Below are positions 23,613-31,494 of a DNA stretch of 38,701 nt, one piece after another. The translations under genes and the position numbers were made by a program. Position 1 is the first letter of the stretch. The number at the start of each line of letters is the position of its first letter. Origin of the DNA: Actinacidiphila acididurans (GTDB taxonomy: Bacteria > Actinomycetota > Actinomycetes > Streptomycetales > Streptomycetaceae); assembly GCF_016918855.1 (NCBI RefSeq), contig NZ_JADKYB010000041.1, positions 1-38,701 of the forward strand, written 5' to 3'. The notes under the pieces were generated by a model. It was not told the DNA's origin and did not search any database. It saw only the letters and a list, made by a program, of their open reading frames with translations.

Positions 23613-23653
23613 GGGAGGTGTGCCGTTTCTCTGTGGTGGTGTCAGTGTCGGTG

Positions 23654-23677
23654 ACCTCGCACCACGCGGTGCGAGGT
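23654..23677 (-). repeat. 10-bp perfect stem in the argS 5' leader
   Basis: ACCTCGCACC-acgc-GGTGCGAGGT (10-4-10, perfect) lies 42-65 nt upstream of the argS start codon. No T run follows, so it is more likely an operator or a leader stem than a terminator. Confidence 0.55.
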
Positions 23678-23715
23678 TCCCAGTGTCCCACGCGCTTCGC
23701 GCCCGCCGCCCTCGG

Positions 23716-23765
23716 TTATCCACAGGCCCGGGACGGGAGTGGGGACACCGGACCGGTTGTCCACA
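23716..23765 (+). promoter_or_regulatory. two DnaA boxes between argS and lysS
   Basis: TTATCCACA (23716-23724) matches the E. coli consensus perfectly, and TTGTCCACA (23757-23765) is the preferred Streptomyces DnaA box. Both lie on the plus strand in the same orientation, 41 nt apart, inside the longer direct repeat ggttRtccacaggc. Confidence 0.72.
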
Positions 23766-23890
23766 GGCGGGCCCGCCGCCGGTCCGGCCGGGCCGCCCGG
23801 TCTGGGAGAATGACAGCACCGGGCCCGACCGGCTGCGGCCGGCGGACCGGCACCACCGACGACAGAGAAAGACAGAGGAAGAAGAGGACC

Positions 23891-25639
23891 GTGGCTGAGA
23901 ACACCGAGGCCGACTGGGTCTCCCGTTTCGCGGACGACGTGATCGCCGAGTCGGAGCGCCGCGCCCCCGGGAAACCCGTCGTCGTCGCCTCGGGCCTGAG
24001 CCCGTCCGGCCCGATCCACCTGGGCAACCTGCGCGAGGTCATGACCCCGCACCTGGTCGCCGACGAGATCCGCCGCCGTGGGTACGAGGTGCGGCACCTG
24101 ATCTCCTGGGACGACTACGACCGCTACCGCAAGGTCCCGGCGGGCGTGACCGGCGTCGACACCTCCTGGGCCGAGCACATCGGCAAGCCGCTGACCTCCG
24201 TGCCCGCCCCGGCCGGGTCGGCGTACCCGAACTGGGCCGAGCACTTCAAGGCCCAGATGATCGACGCCCTGGCCGAGCTCGGCGTGGAGTACGACGGCAT
24301 CAGCCAGACCGAGCAGTACACCGCGGGCGCCTACCGGCAGCAGGTGCTGCACGCCATGCGGCACCGCGGGGACATCGACGCGATCCTCGCCCAGTACCGC
24401 ACCAAGAAGCCGGCCGCCGGCGCCGGGCAGCAGGCACAGAAGGGCCAGAAGTCGCAGAAGCCGGTGGACGACGCCGAGCTGGCAGCCGAGGAGGGCTCCG
24501 GCGCCGCGGCCGAGGACGACGGCAGCGGCGCGGGCGGCTACTACCCGTACAAGCCCTACTGCGCGGAATGCGGCAAGGACCTGACCACGGTCACGGCGTA
24601 CGACGACGAGACCACCGAGCTGACCTACACCTGCGCCTGCGGCCACACCGAGACCGTGCTGCTCAACGAGTTCAACCGCGGCAAGCTGGTGTGGAAGGTC
24701 GACTGGCCGATGCGCTGGGCGTACGAGGGCGTGATCTTCGAGCCGTCCGGCGTCGACCACTCCTCGCCGGGCTCCTCCTTCCAGGTCGGCGGCCAGATCG
24801 TCGGACCGATCTTCGGCGGCGAGCAGCCCATCGGCCCGATGTACGCCTTCGTGGGCATCTCCGGCATGGCCAAGATGTCCTCCTCGCGCGGCGGCGTCCC
24901 CACCCCCGCCGACGCCCTGAAGATCATGGAGCCGCAGCTCCTGCGCTGGCTCTACGCCCGCCGCCGCCCCAACCAGTCCTTCAAGATCGCCTTCGACCAG
25001 GAGATCCAGCGGCTCTACGACGAGTGGGACGCCCTGACCCGCAAGGTCGCGGACGGCACCGCCCTGCCGGGTGACATCGCGGCCCACGGCCGTGCGGTCC
25101 GCACCGCCCGCGCCGAGCTGCCCGGCACCCCGCGCCCCCTCCCGTACCGCACGCTGGCCTCGGTCGCCGACATCACCGCCGGCAACCCCGAGCAGACCCT
25201 GCGCATCCTGTCCGAGCTGGACCCGGCCGACCCGCTGTCCGACCTCCACGACGTGCGGCCCCGGCTGGACCGCGCCGAGAACTGGATCACCACCCAGGTC
25301 CCGGCCGAGCAGCGCACGGTCGTCCGCACCGAGCCGGACCGCGACCGCCTCGCCGCGCTCCCGGAAGCCGACCGGGCCGGGCTCAAGCTCCTGCTCGACG
25401 GCCTCGACGGCCACTGGTCCCTGGACGGCCTGACCTCCCTGGTCTACTCGGTCCCCAAGGTCATGGCCGGCCTCGACGCCGACGCCAAGCCCACGCCCGA
25501 GATGAAGTCCGCTCAGCGGGCGTTCTTCGTCCTGCTCTACGAACTCCTCGTCGGCCGCGACACCGGCCCGCGGCTGCCCACCCTGCTCCTGGCGGTGGGT
25601 CAGGAGAAGGTGCGGGTCCTGCTGGGCGGGGCGCAGTAG
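23891..25639 (+). CDS. lysS: Class I lysyl-tRNA synthetase
   Basis: This 582-residue protein is a class I LysRS, the archaeal-type enzyme found in some actinobacteria. It has a HIGH-type motif in SGPIHLGN (about 39-46) and KMSSS in GMAKMSSSRG (Lys328). A zinc ribbon starts with CAEC (Cys224, Cys227) and is completed by CAC about 20 residues later. A low-complexity linker at about 175-215 (QQAQKGQKSQK, then acidic Gly/Ala) precedes the ribbon. The C-terminal helical domain binds the anticodon. The GTG start follows gaagagg. Full length. A class II LysRS paralogue may exist elsewhere, as is common in streptomycetes. Confidence 0.95.
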   Translation: MAENTEADWVSRFADDVIAESERRAPGKPVVVASGLSPSGPIHLGNLREVMTPHLVADEIRRRGYEVRHLISWDDYDRYRKVPAGVTGVDTSWAEHIGKPLTSVPAPAGSAYPNWAEHFKAQMIDALAELGVEYDGISQTEQYTAGAYRQQVLHAMRHRGDIDAILAQYRTKKPAAGAGQQAQKGQKSQKPVDDAELAAEEGSGAAAEDDGSGAGGYYPYKPYCAECGKDLTTVTAYDDETTELTYTCACGHTETVLLNEFNRGKLVWKVDWPMRWAYEGVIFEPSGVDHSSPGSSFQVGGQIVGPIFGGEQPIGPMYAFVGISGMAKMSSSRGGVPTPADALKIMEPQLLRWLYARRRPNQSFKIAFDQEIQRLYDEWDALTRKVADGTALPGDIAAHGRAVRTARAELPGTPRPLPYRTLASVADITAGNPEQTLRILSELDPADPLSDLHDVRPRLDRAENWITTQVPAEQRTVVRTEPDRDRLAALPEADRAGLKLLLDGLDGHWSLDGLTSLVYSVPKVMAGLDADAKPTPEMKSAQRAFFVLLYELLVGRDTGPRLPTLLLAVGQEKVRVLLGGAQ

Positions 25640-25644
25640 TCACC

Positions 25645-25672
25645 GGGCCGGAGGGGCGAGGGCTCCTCCGGC
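25645..25672. terminator. bidirectional terminator after lysS
   Basis: GGCCGGAGG-N10-CCTCCGGCC (9-bp perfect stem) lies 6 nt after the lysS stop and 38 nt from the end of the convergent DUF2637 gene. Confidence 0.75.
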
Positions 25673-25709
25673 CACTGGGGGGACTACGGCGTACGACGAC
25701 GCGTACGGC

Positions 25710-27359
25710 TTACGGGATGTCCTCGGCGCCCGCCTCGGACTGGTAGCGGTAGCGCAGGTCGCGGAGGGCCGTCACGAGCTCGCGCTCCTCGGGCGCCGTG
25801 CCGTTGTAGACGGTGGGCAGGAAGCGGGCGAACTGGCGGGCGTTGGGGAAGTCGCCGTGCTCGCGGACGTAACGGCGGTAAGCAGCGAAGTAGGCCTCTT
25901 CCAGGGAAACGCCGTCGGGCAGGTCGAGCCCGGCGTTCGGGTAGGGCTCCACTTCCGGCTCGGGCTCGGCGCCCACCGTCTGCACCGCAGCCGGCTCGGA
26001 CTCCGGCTCGACGACCTGGACGTCCACATCCGGGGCCAGCCGGAAAGGCGGCTGTGGAGGCTGGGAGTCGCCGTTCACCGCGGTGAAGCCGTTCACCGTG
26101 TTGAGCCCGTTCATGCCGACGTTGCCGAGCGGGCGCTGCCGGCCGGGCGCGCCCGAGGGCACCATCTGGACCGGCTGCTCCGGCTGCGCGGCCTGCATCT
26201 GCGGTACGGGCACCTGCTGCTGCAGCGGCTCGCCCTGCGGATCGGTGAACGGGTACCCCACGTACCGCTGTTGTTGCGCGGCGAACCAGGGGCTGTTGTG
26301 CTGCGCGTACTGCATCTGCTCGGCGTACTGCTGCTGGCCGTACTGGTGCTGCTCGTAGGCCTGCTGCTCGTACATCTGCTGCGCCAACTGCTGGGCCATC
26401 TGCTGCTCGTACGCCTGCTGCTGGTCGTACTCCGGGCCGTACTGCTGGGGCTGCCCCTGGGCCTGGGCCTGCTCGGCGGGAGCGGGTGCCTGGCCTTGAG
26501 CGGCCGGCGCCTGAACAGCGGGGCCCTGAGCGGCCTCCTCGCGTACGGTCTCGCCGGCCGCGGCCCCCGCGGCGGCACCGGCGGCCGCAGGCGTGGCCAC
26601 GACCGCCTCCGTGCCCGTCCCGGCGGCCGCGGGGACGGAACCCGGCTCCAACGCCCGCCGGACCGACGACAGTTCGATCCCCGCCGCCTCCAGGCCCGCG
26701 TCGGCGGTCTCGGAGAGCGGCACCCCGTAGCGGGCCAGCCGCAGCGGCATGATCGCCTCGATCGGGGCCTTGCGGCGCCAGGCGACGCCGTACCGGGCGC
26801 GCAGCCTGGCCCGGTAGACGAGGCGGTCCTGTTCGCGGCGGATGACCTCCTCGTACGACCGCAGTTCCCACAGCTTCATCCGGCGCCACAGCCGGAAGGT
26901 GGGCACAGGCGCGAGGATCCAGCGGGTGATCCGCACCGACTCCATGTGCTTGTCGGCGGTGATGTCGGCGACGCGCCCGATCGCGTGCCGGGCGGCCTCG
27001 ACGGAGACCACGAACAGCACCGGGATGATCGCGTGCATGCCGACGCCCAGCGGGTCCGGCCAGGCGGCCGCGCCGTTGAACGCGATGGTCGCGCCGGTCA
27101 GCAGCCAGGCGGTCTGCCGCAGCAGCGGGAAGGGGATGCGCAGCCAGGTCAGCAGCAGGTCGAGCGCGAGCAGGACGACGATGCCCGCGTCCACGCCGAT
27201 CGGGAAGACATTGGCGAACCAGCCGAAGCCCTTGTGCAGGGCCAGCGTGCGCACCGCCGCGTACGAACCGGCGAACCCGATCGCGGCGATGACCACCGCG
27301 CCCGCCACCACGATGCCGACAAGTATCCGGTGAGTCCGGGTCAAACGTATCGCGGCCAC
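25710..27359 (-). CDS. DUF2637 membrane protein with glutamine-rich segment
   Basis: This 549-residue protein has four hydrophobic segments in residues 10-130 (ILVGIVVAGAVVIAAIGFAG; VFPIGVDAGIVVLLALDLLL; WLLTGATIAFNGAA; IIPVLFVVSVEAA), the DUF2637 arrangement shared with streptomycete plasmid-transfer SpdB-like proteins. A basic cytoplasmic region follows (about 150-210), then a Gln/Tyr/Ala-rich low-complexity region from about 285 to 400. The folded acidic C-terminus is GVSLEEAYFAAYRRYVREHG. Function is unknown; it may be a membrane organiser or DNA-transfer relative. The GTG start has a perfect AGGAGG at 8 nt. Confidence 0.78.
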   Translation of the reverse strand: MAAIRLTRTHRILVGIVVAGAVVIAAIGFAGSYAAVRTLALHKGFGWFANVFPIGVDAGIVVLLALDLLLTWLRIPFPLLRQTAWLLTGATIAFNGAAAWPDPLGVGMHAIIPVLFVVSVEAARHAIGRVADITADKHMESVRITRWILAPVPTFRLWRRMKLWELRSYEEVIRREQDRLVYRARLRARYGVAWRRKAPIEAIMPLRLARYGVPLSETADAGLEAAGIELSSVRRALEPGSVPAAAGTGTEAVVATPAAAGAAAGAAAGETVREEAAQGPAVQAPAAQGQAPAPAEQAQAQGQPQQYGPEYDQQQAYEQQMAQQLAQQMYEQQAYEQHQYGQQQYAEQMQYAQHNSPWFAAQQQRYVGYPFTDPQGEPLQQQVPVPQMQAAQPEQPVQMVPSGAPGRQRPLGNVGMNGLNTVNGFTAVNGDSQPPQPPFRLAPDVDVQVVEPESEPAAVQTVGAEPEPEVEPYPNAGLDLPDGVSLEEAYFAAYRRYVREHGDFPNARQFARFLPTVYNGTAPEERELVTALRDLRYRYQSEAGAEDIP

Positions 27360-27449
27360 CCGCGATCCCTCCTGCCCTTGGCTGCCCCGTGGCCGGTGCC
27401 CTCGGCGACTGGCCGACTTAGATTGCCATACAGGTGTGAAGACGGGACC

Positions 27450-27476
27450 ATCCGTTCGTCGGACAAACGTACGGAT
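27450..27476. repeat. imperfect inverted repeat upstream of the DUF2637 gene
   Basis: ATCCGTTCGT-cggacaa-ACGTACGGAT (10-7-10, one mismatch) lies 91-117 nt upstream of the DUF2637 start and just beyond the upstream lipoprotein's stop. It may be an operator or a factor-dependent terminator. Confidence 0.4.
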
Positions 27477-27500
27477 AGCGGGCCGTGCGGCCGGAGTTTG

Positions 27501-28337
27501 TTACGTGTTCGCCGCCGCGACCGCGGCCAGTGCGTCCTTGGCTGCCCGCTGTGCGCCGCTCTGTACCACCGACCGGCTCGGGTTCTTCTTGCCCTCAAGA
27601 CCGGCGCCGTCGTACTCGACCAGCACCACCACATTGCCGCTGACCGCCACGACGGTGTCGTTCTGCGAGGTGACCTTGGCGACCGTCTCCCAGCCGCTGA
27701 CCTGGCTCGCCTCGTCGCCCAGGCCCGTCACGACGCCGGTGGTGCCGGCCTTCTTCAGGTCCTGCAGCTGCTGCGTGTACCGCTTGCGCGCCTGGTCGTC
27801 GCCCGAGCCGAGCTGCGGATCGTCCGGGTAGCGCTGCAAGGTGACGGACAGCCAGCGGTACTGGTAGCCGTCCTTGCCGTTGCCGGTCCACGAGCAGCCG
27901 CCGCGGGTCTGGAGGTCGGCGGACTTGTCCGCGGTGCCGGCCGGGCTCTTCGCCTTGGGCACGAGCGTGGAGACGGTGGCGGCGGTGATCGCCTTGCAGG
28001 GGGCGGGGAGGGTGGTGTACTTGGCGACGCCACCGGAACCGTCGGCCGACGTGCCCGAGCCGGACTGGCCGGCCGTACCGCTCGCCGTACTCGTGCCTGT
28101 GCCGCTCGCCGTCGGGGTGCCGCCGCTCCCGGCCGGCCCGGAGGCGGAAGTCGAAGCGGAACCGGAGTCAGAGGGCGCGGCACTGGCCCCGTGGCCGGAG
28201 CCGGAGTTCGAGGAGCACGCGGCGAACACCAGGGCGGCCACCACGGTTGCGGCGCCGCCGATCAGGGCCGCCGTGCGGCGGCCCGGGAGGGCGGGCGTCC
28301 GGCGGCGCGGGGCGGCGCGGCGGCGTCGTGATTCCAT
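27501..28337 (-). CDS. DUF3558 family lipoprotein
   Basis: This 278-residue protein has a twin basic start (MESRRRRAAPRRR), a hydrophobic segment and the lipobox VFAAC, with the lipidated cysteine near residue 41. A Ser/Gly/Thr-rich linker of about 60 residues leads to a DUF3558 domain: LPAPCKAITAATVSTLVP, GGCSWTG, then a C-terminal half with GLGDEASQVS. The paired cysteines probably form a disulfide outside the membrane. The role is unknown; DUF3558 lipoproteins are abundant in actinobacteria. The next gene upstream encodes a clear paralogue. Confidence 0.83.
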   Translation of the reverse strand: MESRRRRAAPRRRTPALPGRRTAALIGGAATVVAALVFAACSSNSGSGHGASAAPSDSGSASTSASGPAGSGGTPTASGTGTSTASGTAGQSGSGTSADGSGGVAKYTTLPAPCKAITAATVSTLVPKAKSPAGTADKSADLQTRGGCSWTGNGKDGYQYRWLSVTLQRYPDDPQLGSGDDQARKRYTQQLQDLKKAGTTGVVTGLGDEASQVSGWETVAKVTSQNDTVVAVSGNVVVLVEYDGAGLEGKKNPSRSVVQSGAQRAAKDALAAVAAANT

Positions 28338-28472
28338 GGCTCCGGGGTCCTTTGCGTCAGGTGCTCGGTACGTCGGCCGTACGGTTCGCGCGCCCGGCCG
28401 GCGCAGGGCCGGCCACGGCGGGCGCTCGGTCGCCGTACGGTCGGCCCTCCACCCTAAGGGGTCCCGCCGCGG

Positions 28473-29345
28473 CTATCCCTTGACCTTGTGCTCGAGCTGG
28501 GTGGCCACGTCCTGCGCGCCCTGCTGGAGGACGTCGCTGTGCGGGGCCGTGGCGCCCTTGCCGACGGATTCCGAGTACACCACCGTGACCAGCACGTTTG
28601 CCGTACGGAAGACCACCGTGACGTCGCGCCGTGAGCGGCCCTTGAGCACGTCGTCCAGGAACGCGTCGTTGCCGACGCCGCTGAGGCGGCGCGGGGAGAG
28701 GTCCTGGCCGGCGCCGGAGCCGTTCGAACCGCCGGCCCCGGGGGAGGCCGACGCCGTGGCGCCCGCGGAACCGGAGGATCCGGCGGAGCCGCCCGAACCG
28801 GAACCCGGTGTGCCCGCCCCGCCCGAGGGCCCGGTCATGGTGGAGGCGCCCGAGCCGTTGCCGTTCCCGGCCGGGGTGCCGCTGGGGGTGCCCACCGCCG
28901 CGGGGATGTGCGCGGCGGTGGCCTGCTGGGAGAAGTCGTCCTGGGCCTGCACCTCGTCGCTGATCGCGGGATCGTACGAGACCACCCGTACCAGGTCCAC
29001 GCTCAGTGACCGCGCGGTGCCGTCACTCGTACGGCTCTGCCACCGGCAGCCCACCCGCCGGTCGGTGTCGTACGTCAGCGACTCCGTACCGGAGTAGTCC
29101 GGCAGCCCCGGGACCAGGTGCTGCAAGGAGTCCAGCGAGACGGCGACGCAGGGCTGCGGGAGGGTCTGGTACTTGCCGGGCGGCGCCGGGGAGACCGTGG
29201 CCGTGCCGGCCGGGACCTGCTTGCCGTCCGAGGCGGTCGCCGAGGCCGAGCCGTGCCCGCCGCACCCGCTCAGGCCGGCCATGGCCAGGGCCGCGACGGC
29301 CGCACCCACGGCGACCGGCACCTTCCGCGTGGACCCCACTGGCAC
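28473..29345 (-). CDS. DUF3558 family lipoprotein, paralogue of its neighbour
   Basis: This 290-residue protein has a signal peptide with lipobox GLSGC near residue 26. The DUF3558 landmarks are LPQPCVAVSLDSLQHLVP, VGCRWQS and, after a long insertion, LSGVGNDAFLDD and VVFRTANVLVTVVY. The insertion of about 60 Gly/Ser/Ala residues splits the domain in the middle, whereas in the neighbour the low-complexity segment precedes the domain. The GTG at 29345 follows AGGAAGGGG at about 8 nt; GTG 29339 is possible. The gap to the next lipoprotein is 135 nt with no obvious element. Confidence 0.8.
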   Translation of the reverse strand: MPVGSTRKVPVAVGAAVAALAMAGLSGCGGHGSASATASDGKQVPAGTATVSPAPPGKYQTLPQPCVAVSLDSLQHLVPGLPDYSGTESLTYDTDRRVGCRWQSRTSDGTARSLSVDLVRVVSYDPAISDEVQAQDDFSQQATAAHIPAAVGTPSGTPAGNGNGSGASTMTGPSGGAGTPGSGSGGSAGSSGSAGATASASPGAGGSNGSGAGQDLSPRRLSGVGNDAFLDDVLKGRSRRDVTVVFRTANVLVTVVYSESVGKGATAPHSDVLQQGAQDVATQLEHKVKG

Positions 29346-29717
29346 TGGGCTGGCCCCTTCCTGTACTTCCTGTACGCGATTGCGCCGCATTCCTGCTGCC
29401 CGATTGTGTCTCGCGGACCTGTGCCGCGGTTCCTGTGTCGGTGCCCGTCCTCCGGCCCCGCCCGGCCCGCGGTAAACCCTTGGCGCGGCTGAGCGAGCCG
29501 TGGACACAATGTCTACCGCACGCATCACCGAAAGCGCCTGTCGGGGCGGATTATCGGGTGACCTTTTCGCGAACCCGGCGCAAGTGATGTTTTGTGGACA
29601 GTGGCGGCATTGTCCCGGTACGACGCGCGGCGCCCGACGTGCCGGGTGTTCGACGTGCTGTGCCTCCGACGTACGGGCGGCACAGGTTTCGAGTTTTCGC
29701 TCTCCTGGGGGACAGCC
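29346..29717. other. 372-nt intergenic region upstream of rtcB
   Basis: This divergent region carries the promoters of the lipoprotein (minus) and rtcB (plus). It contains a small palindrome gaca-caa-tgtc near 29512 and one near-match to a DnaA box on the minus strand (ctgtccaca, 29601-29593). No gene, RNA or strong hairpin was found. Confidence 0.5.
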
Positions 29718-30911
29718 ATGACGTACACCGAGGTGCCCGGCGTCCGGGTGCCGATCCGGATGTGGACCGACCCGGCCGCGGTCGAGGGCGCCGCCATGCA
29801 GCAGCTCCGCAATGTCTCCTCGCTGCCGTGGATCAAGGGCCTGGCGGTCATGCCCGACGTGCACTACGGCAAGGGCGCCACCGTGGGCTCGGTGATCGCC
29901 ATGCGGGACGCGGTCTGCCCGGCCGCGGTCGGCGTCGACATCGGCTGCGGGATGAGCGCGGTGAAGACCTCGCTGCGCACTTCCGACCTGCCCGGCGACC
30001 TGTCCCGGCTGCGGTCCCGGATCGAGCGGGCCATCCCGGTGGGCCGCGGCCTGCACGACCGTCCGGTGGAGCCGGGCGACGTGCACGGGCTGCCGCAGGC
30101 GGGCTGGCAGGACCTGTGGGGCCGCTTCGACGACCTGGCCCGGCCGGTCCACCCCCGGGAGGAGCGGGCGGCCAAGCAGATCGGGACGCTGGGCTCGGGC
30201 AACCACTTCATCGAGTTCTGCGCGGACGAGGACGGCTCCGTCTGGCTGGTCCTGCACTCCGGGTCGCGCAACATCGGCAAGGAGCTCGCCGAATATCACA
30301 TCGGCGAGGCCCAGCGGCTGCCCCACAACCAGGGTCTGGTCGACCGCGACCTGGCCGTGTTCGTGGCCGGCACCCCGCAGATGGCCGCCTACCGCCGCGA
30401 CCTGTTCTGGGCGCAGGAGTACGCCAAGTGGAACCGCGCGATCATGATGGCCCTGTTCAAGGACGTCGTCCGCCGCGAATTCGCCAAGGCGAAGCCCACG
30501 TTCGAGCCGGAGATCTCCTGCCACCACAACTACGTGAGCGAGGAGCGCTACGACGGGATGGACCTCCTGGTCACCCGCAAGGGCGCGATCCGCGCGGGCA
30601 CCGGTGACCTGGGCATCATCCCCGGCTCCATGGGCACCGGCACCTACATCGTCCGCGGCCTGGGCAACCCCGAGGCCTTCAACTCGGCCTCCCACGGCGC
30701 CGGCCGCCGCATGAGCCGCAACGCCGCCAAGAAGCGTTTCACCACCCACGACCTGGAGGAGCAGACCCGCGGCGTCGAATGCCGCAAGGACTCCGGCGTC
30801 GTCGACGAAATCCCCGGCGCCTACAAGCCCATCGCCCAGGTCATGGACCAGCAGAAGGACCTGGTCCAGGTAGTCGCCAAGCTCAAGCAGCTCGTCTGCG
30901 TAAAGGGCTGA
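29718..30911 (+). CDS. rtcB: RNA-splicing ligase RtcB
   Basis: This 397-residue GTP- and manganese-dependent ligase joins 2',3'-cyclic-phosphate (3'-phosphate) RNA ends to 5'-OH ends in RNA repair. The active-site set is complete: MPDVHYGKG, the metal cysteine in GVDIGCGMS (Cys77), LGSGNHFIEF, HSGSRNIG, CHHNYVSEE, and the guanylylated histidine in SASHGAGRR (His326). The length is in the usual range. GGGGGA precedes the ATG. No archease, RtcA cyclase or RtcR gene is nearby. Its last 91 nt overlap a convergent open frame. Confidence 0.95.
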   Translation: MTYTEVPGVRVPIRMWTDPAAVEGAAMQQLRNVSSLPWIKGLAVMPDVHYGKGATVGSVIAMRDAVCPAAVGVDIGCGMSAVKTSLRTSDLPGDLSRLRSRIERAIPVGRGLHDRPVEPGDVHGLPQAGWQDLWGRFDDLARPVHPREERAAKQIGTLGSGNHFIEFCADEDGSVWLVLHSGSRNIGKELAEYHIGEAQRLPHNQGLVDRDLAVFVAGTPQMAAYRRDLFWAQEYAKWNRAIMMALFKDVVRREFAKAKPTFEPEISCHHNYVSEERYDGMDLLVTRKGAIRAGTGDLGIIPGSMGTGTYIVRGLGNPEAFNSASHGAGRRMSRNAAKKRFTTHDLEEQTRGVECRKDSGVVDEIPGAYKPIAQVMDQQKDLVQVVAKLKQLVCVKG

Positions 30912-31417
30912 CGGCCGGCTCGAGTCTCCCCGAGCCAGAGGCAACCGGAGTGGTCGGCGGTCCCCAGGTCCACCAGGAGATCACCGGTGTGCAGGTTCAG
31001 GAAGGACTGGCGGCTGTGCCAGCCGTCGAACTGCCGGTCCATGTCCGTGGCGAAGTAGTCGTCGCCCACGTAGAGCCAGGGTTCGGCGTGCCACCCGGCG
31101 GCGCGGACGGTCCGCAGGATCTCCTCGCGTACGGAATCGGTGTTCGCCGTCGTGTAGTGGACCTCCACGTACGGCGAGTCCTCGCGCGCGCAGGTCCCGT
31201 CACGGCGGAGCGTCCTGTGGGGGCCGAGCGCCCGGTCGAGTGCCGGGATGACGCGGTCCGCCTGCAACTGAGCGAGCCGGGCGTTGATCTGCGCGCGCTC
31301 GCGCCGCTCCTGCATGTCCTTGACCGACAGAGCGGTCGCCGCGGCCACGGCGACCGCCACGGCGATCCAGGACCACGCCATGCGGCGCCTTCGCGTACGA
31401 ACGGACCCCGCCACCAC
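30821..31417 (-). CDS. Small membrane-anchored protein of unknown function
   Basis: This 198-residue protein has an N-terminal membrane helix (MAWSWIAVAVAVAAATALSV), a charged helix (DMQERRERAQINARLAQLQ), and an extracytoplasmic alpha/beta domain. The domain contains PYVEVHYTTANTDSVREEIL, EPWLYVGDDYF and SFLNLHTGDLLVDLG. I recognise no family. GTG 31417 follows GGGGGG closely; ATG 31381, with GAAGG 7 nt upstream, is an alternative start that keeps the helix. The C-terminal 30 residues (after LWLGETRAG) are antisense to the end of rtcB and look unstructured, as if the original stop had been lost. Confidence 0.62.
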   Translation of the reverse strand: MVAGSVRTRRRRMAWSWIAVAVAVAAATALSVKDMQERRERAQINARLAQLQADRVIPALDRALGPHRTLRRDGTCAREDSPYVEVHYTTANTDSVREEILRTVRAAGWHAEPWLYVGDDYFATDMDRQFDGWHSRQSFLNLHTGDLLVDLGTADHSGCLWLGETRAGRQPFTQTSCLSLATTWTRSFCWSMTWAMGL

Positions 31418-31494
31418 GCAACCCCCCAGCAAACGGACCGGCAATCGGATCGGACGTCACAGCCCATCCAACCGCTGCGGGCGGCCGCCGGCGG

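Noticed and set aside
28338..28472. Possible small gene between the two DUF3558 lipoproteins
   Set aside because: No frame with a start, ribosome site and plausible composition was found in the 135-nt gap.
29593..29601. Third DnaA-like box (ctgtccaca, minus strand) before rtcB
   Set aside because: It is a single site with one mismatch; such matches are expected by chance at this window size.
29718..30911. RtcB as part of a local RNA repair or toxin operon
   Set aside because: No archease, RtcA, RtcR, toxin or antitoxin gene is adjacent; neighbours are lipoproteins and an unrelated membrane protein.
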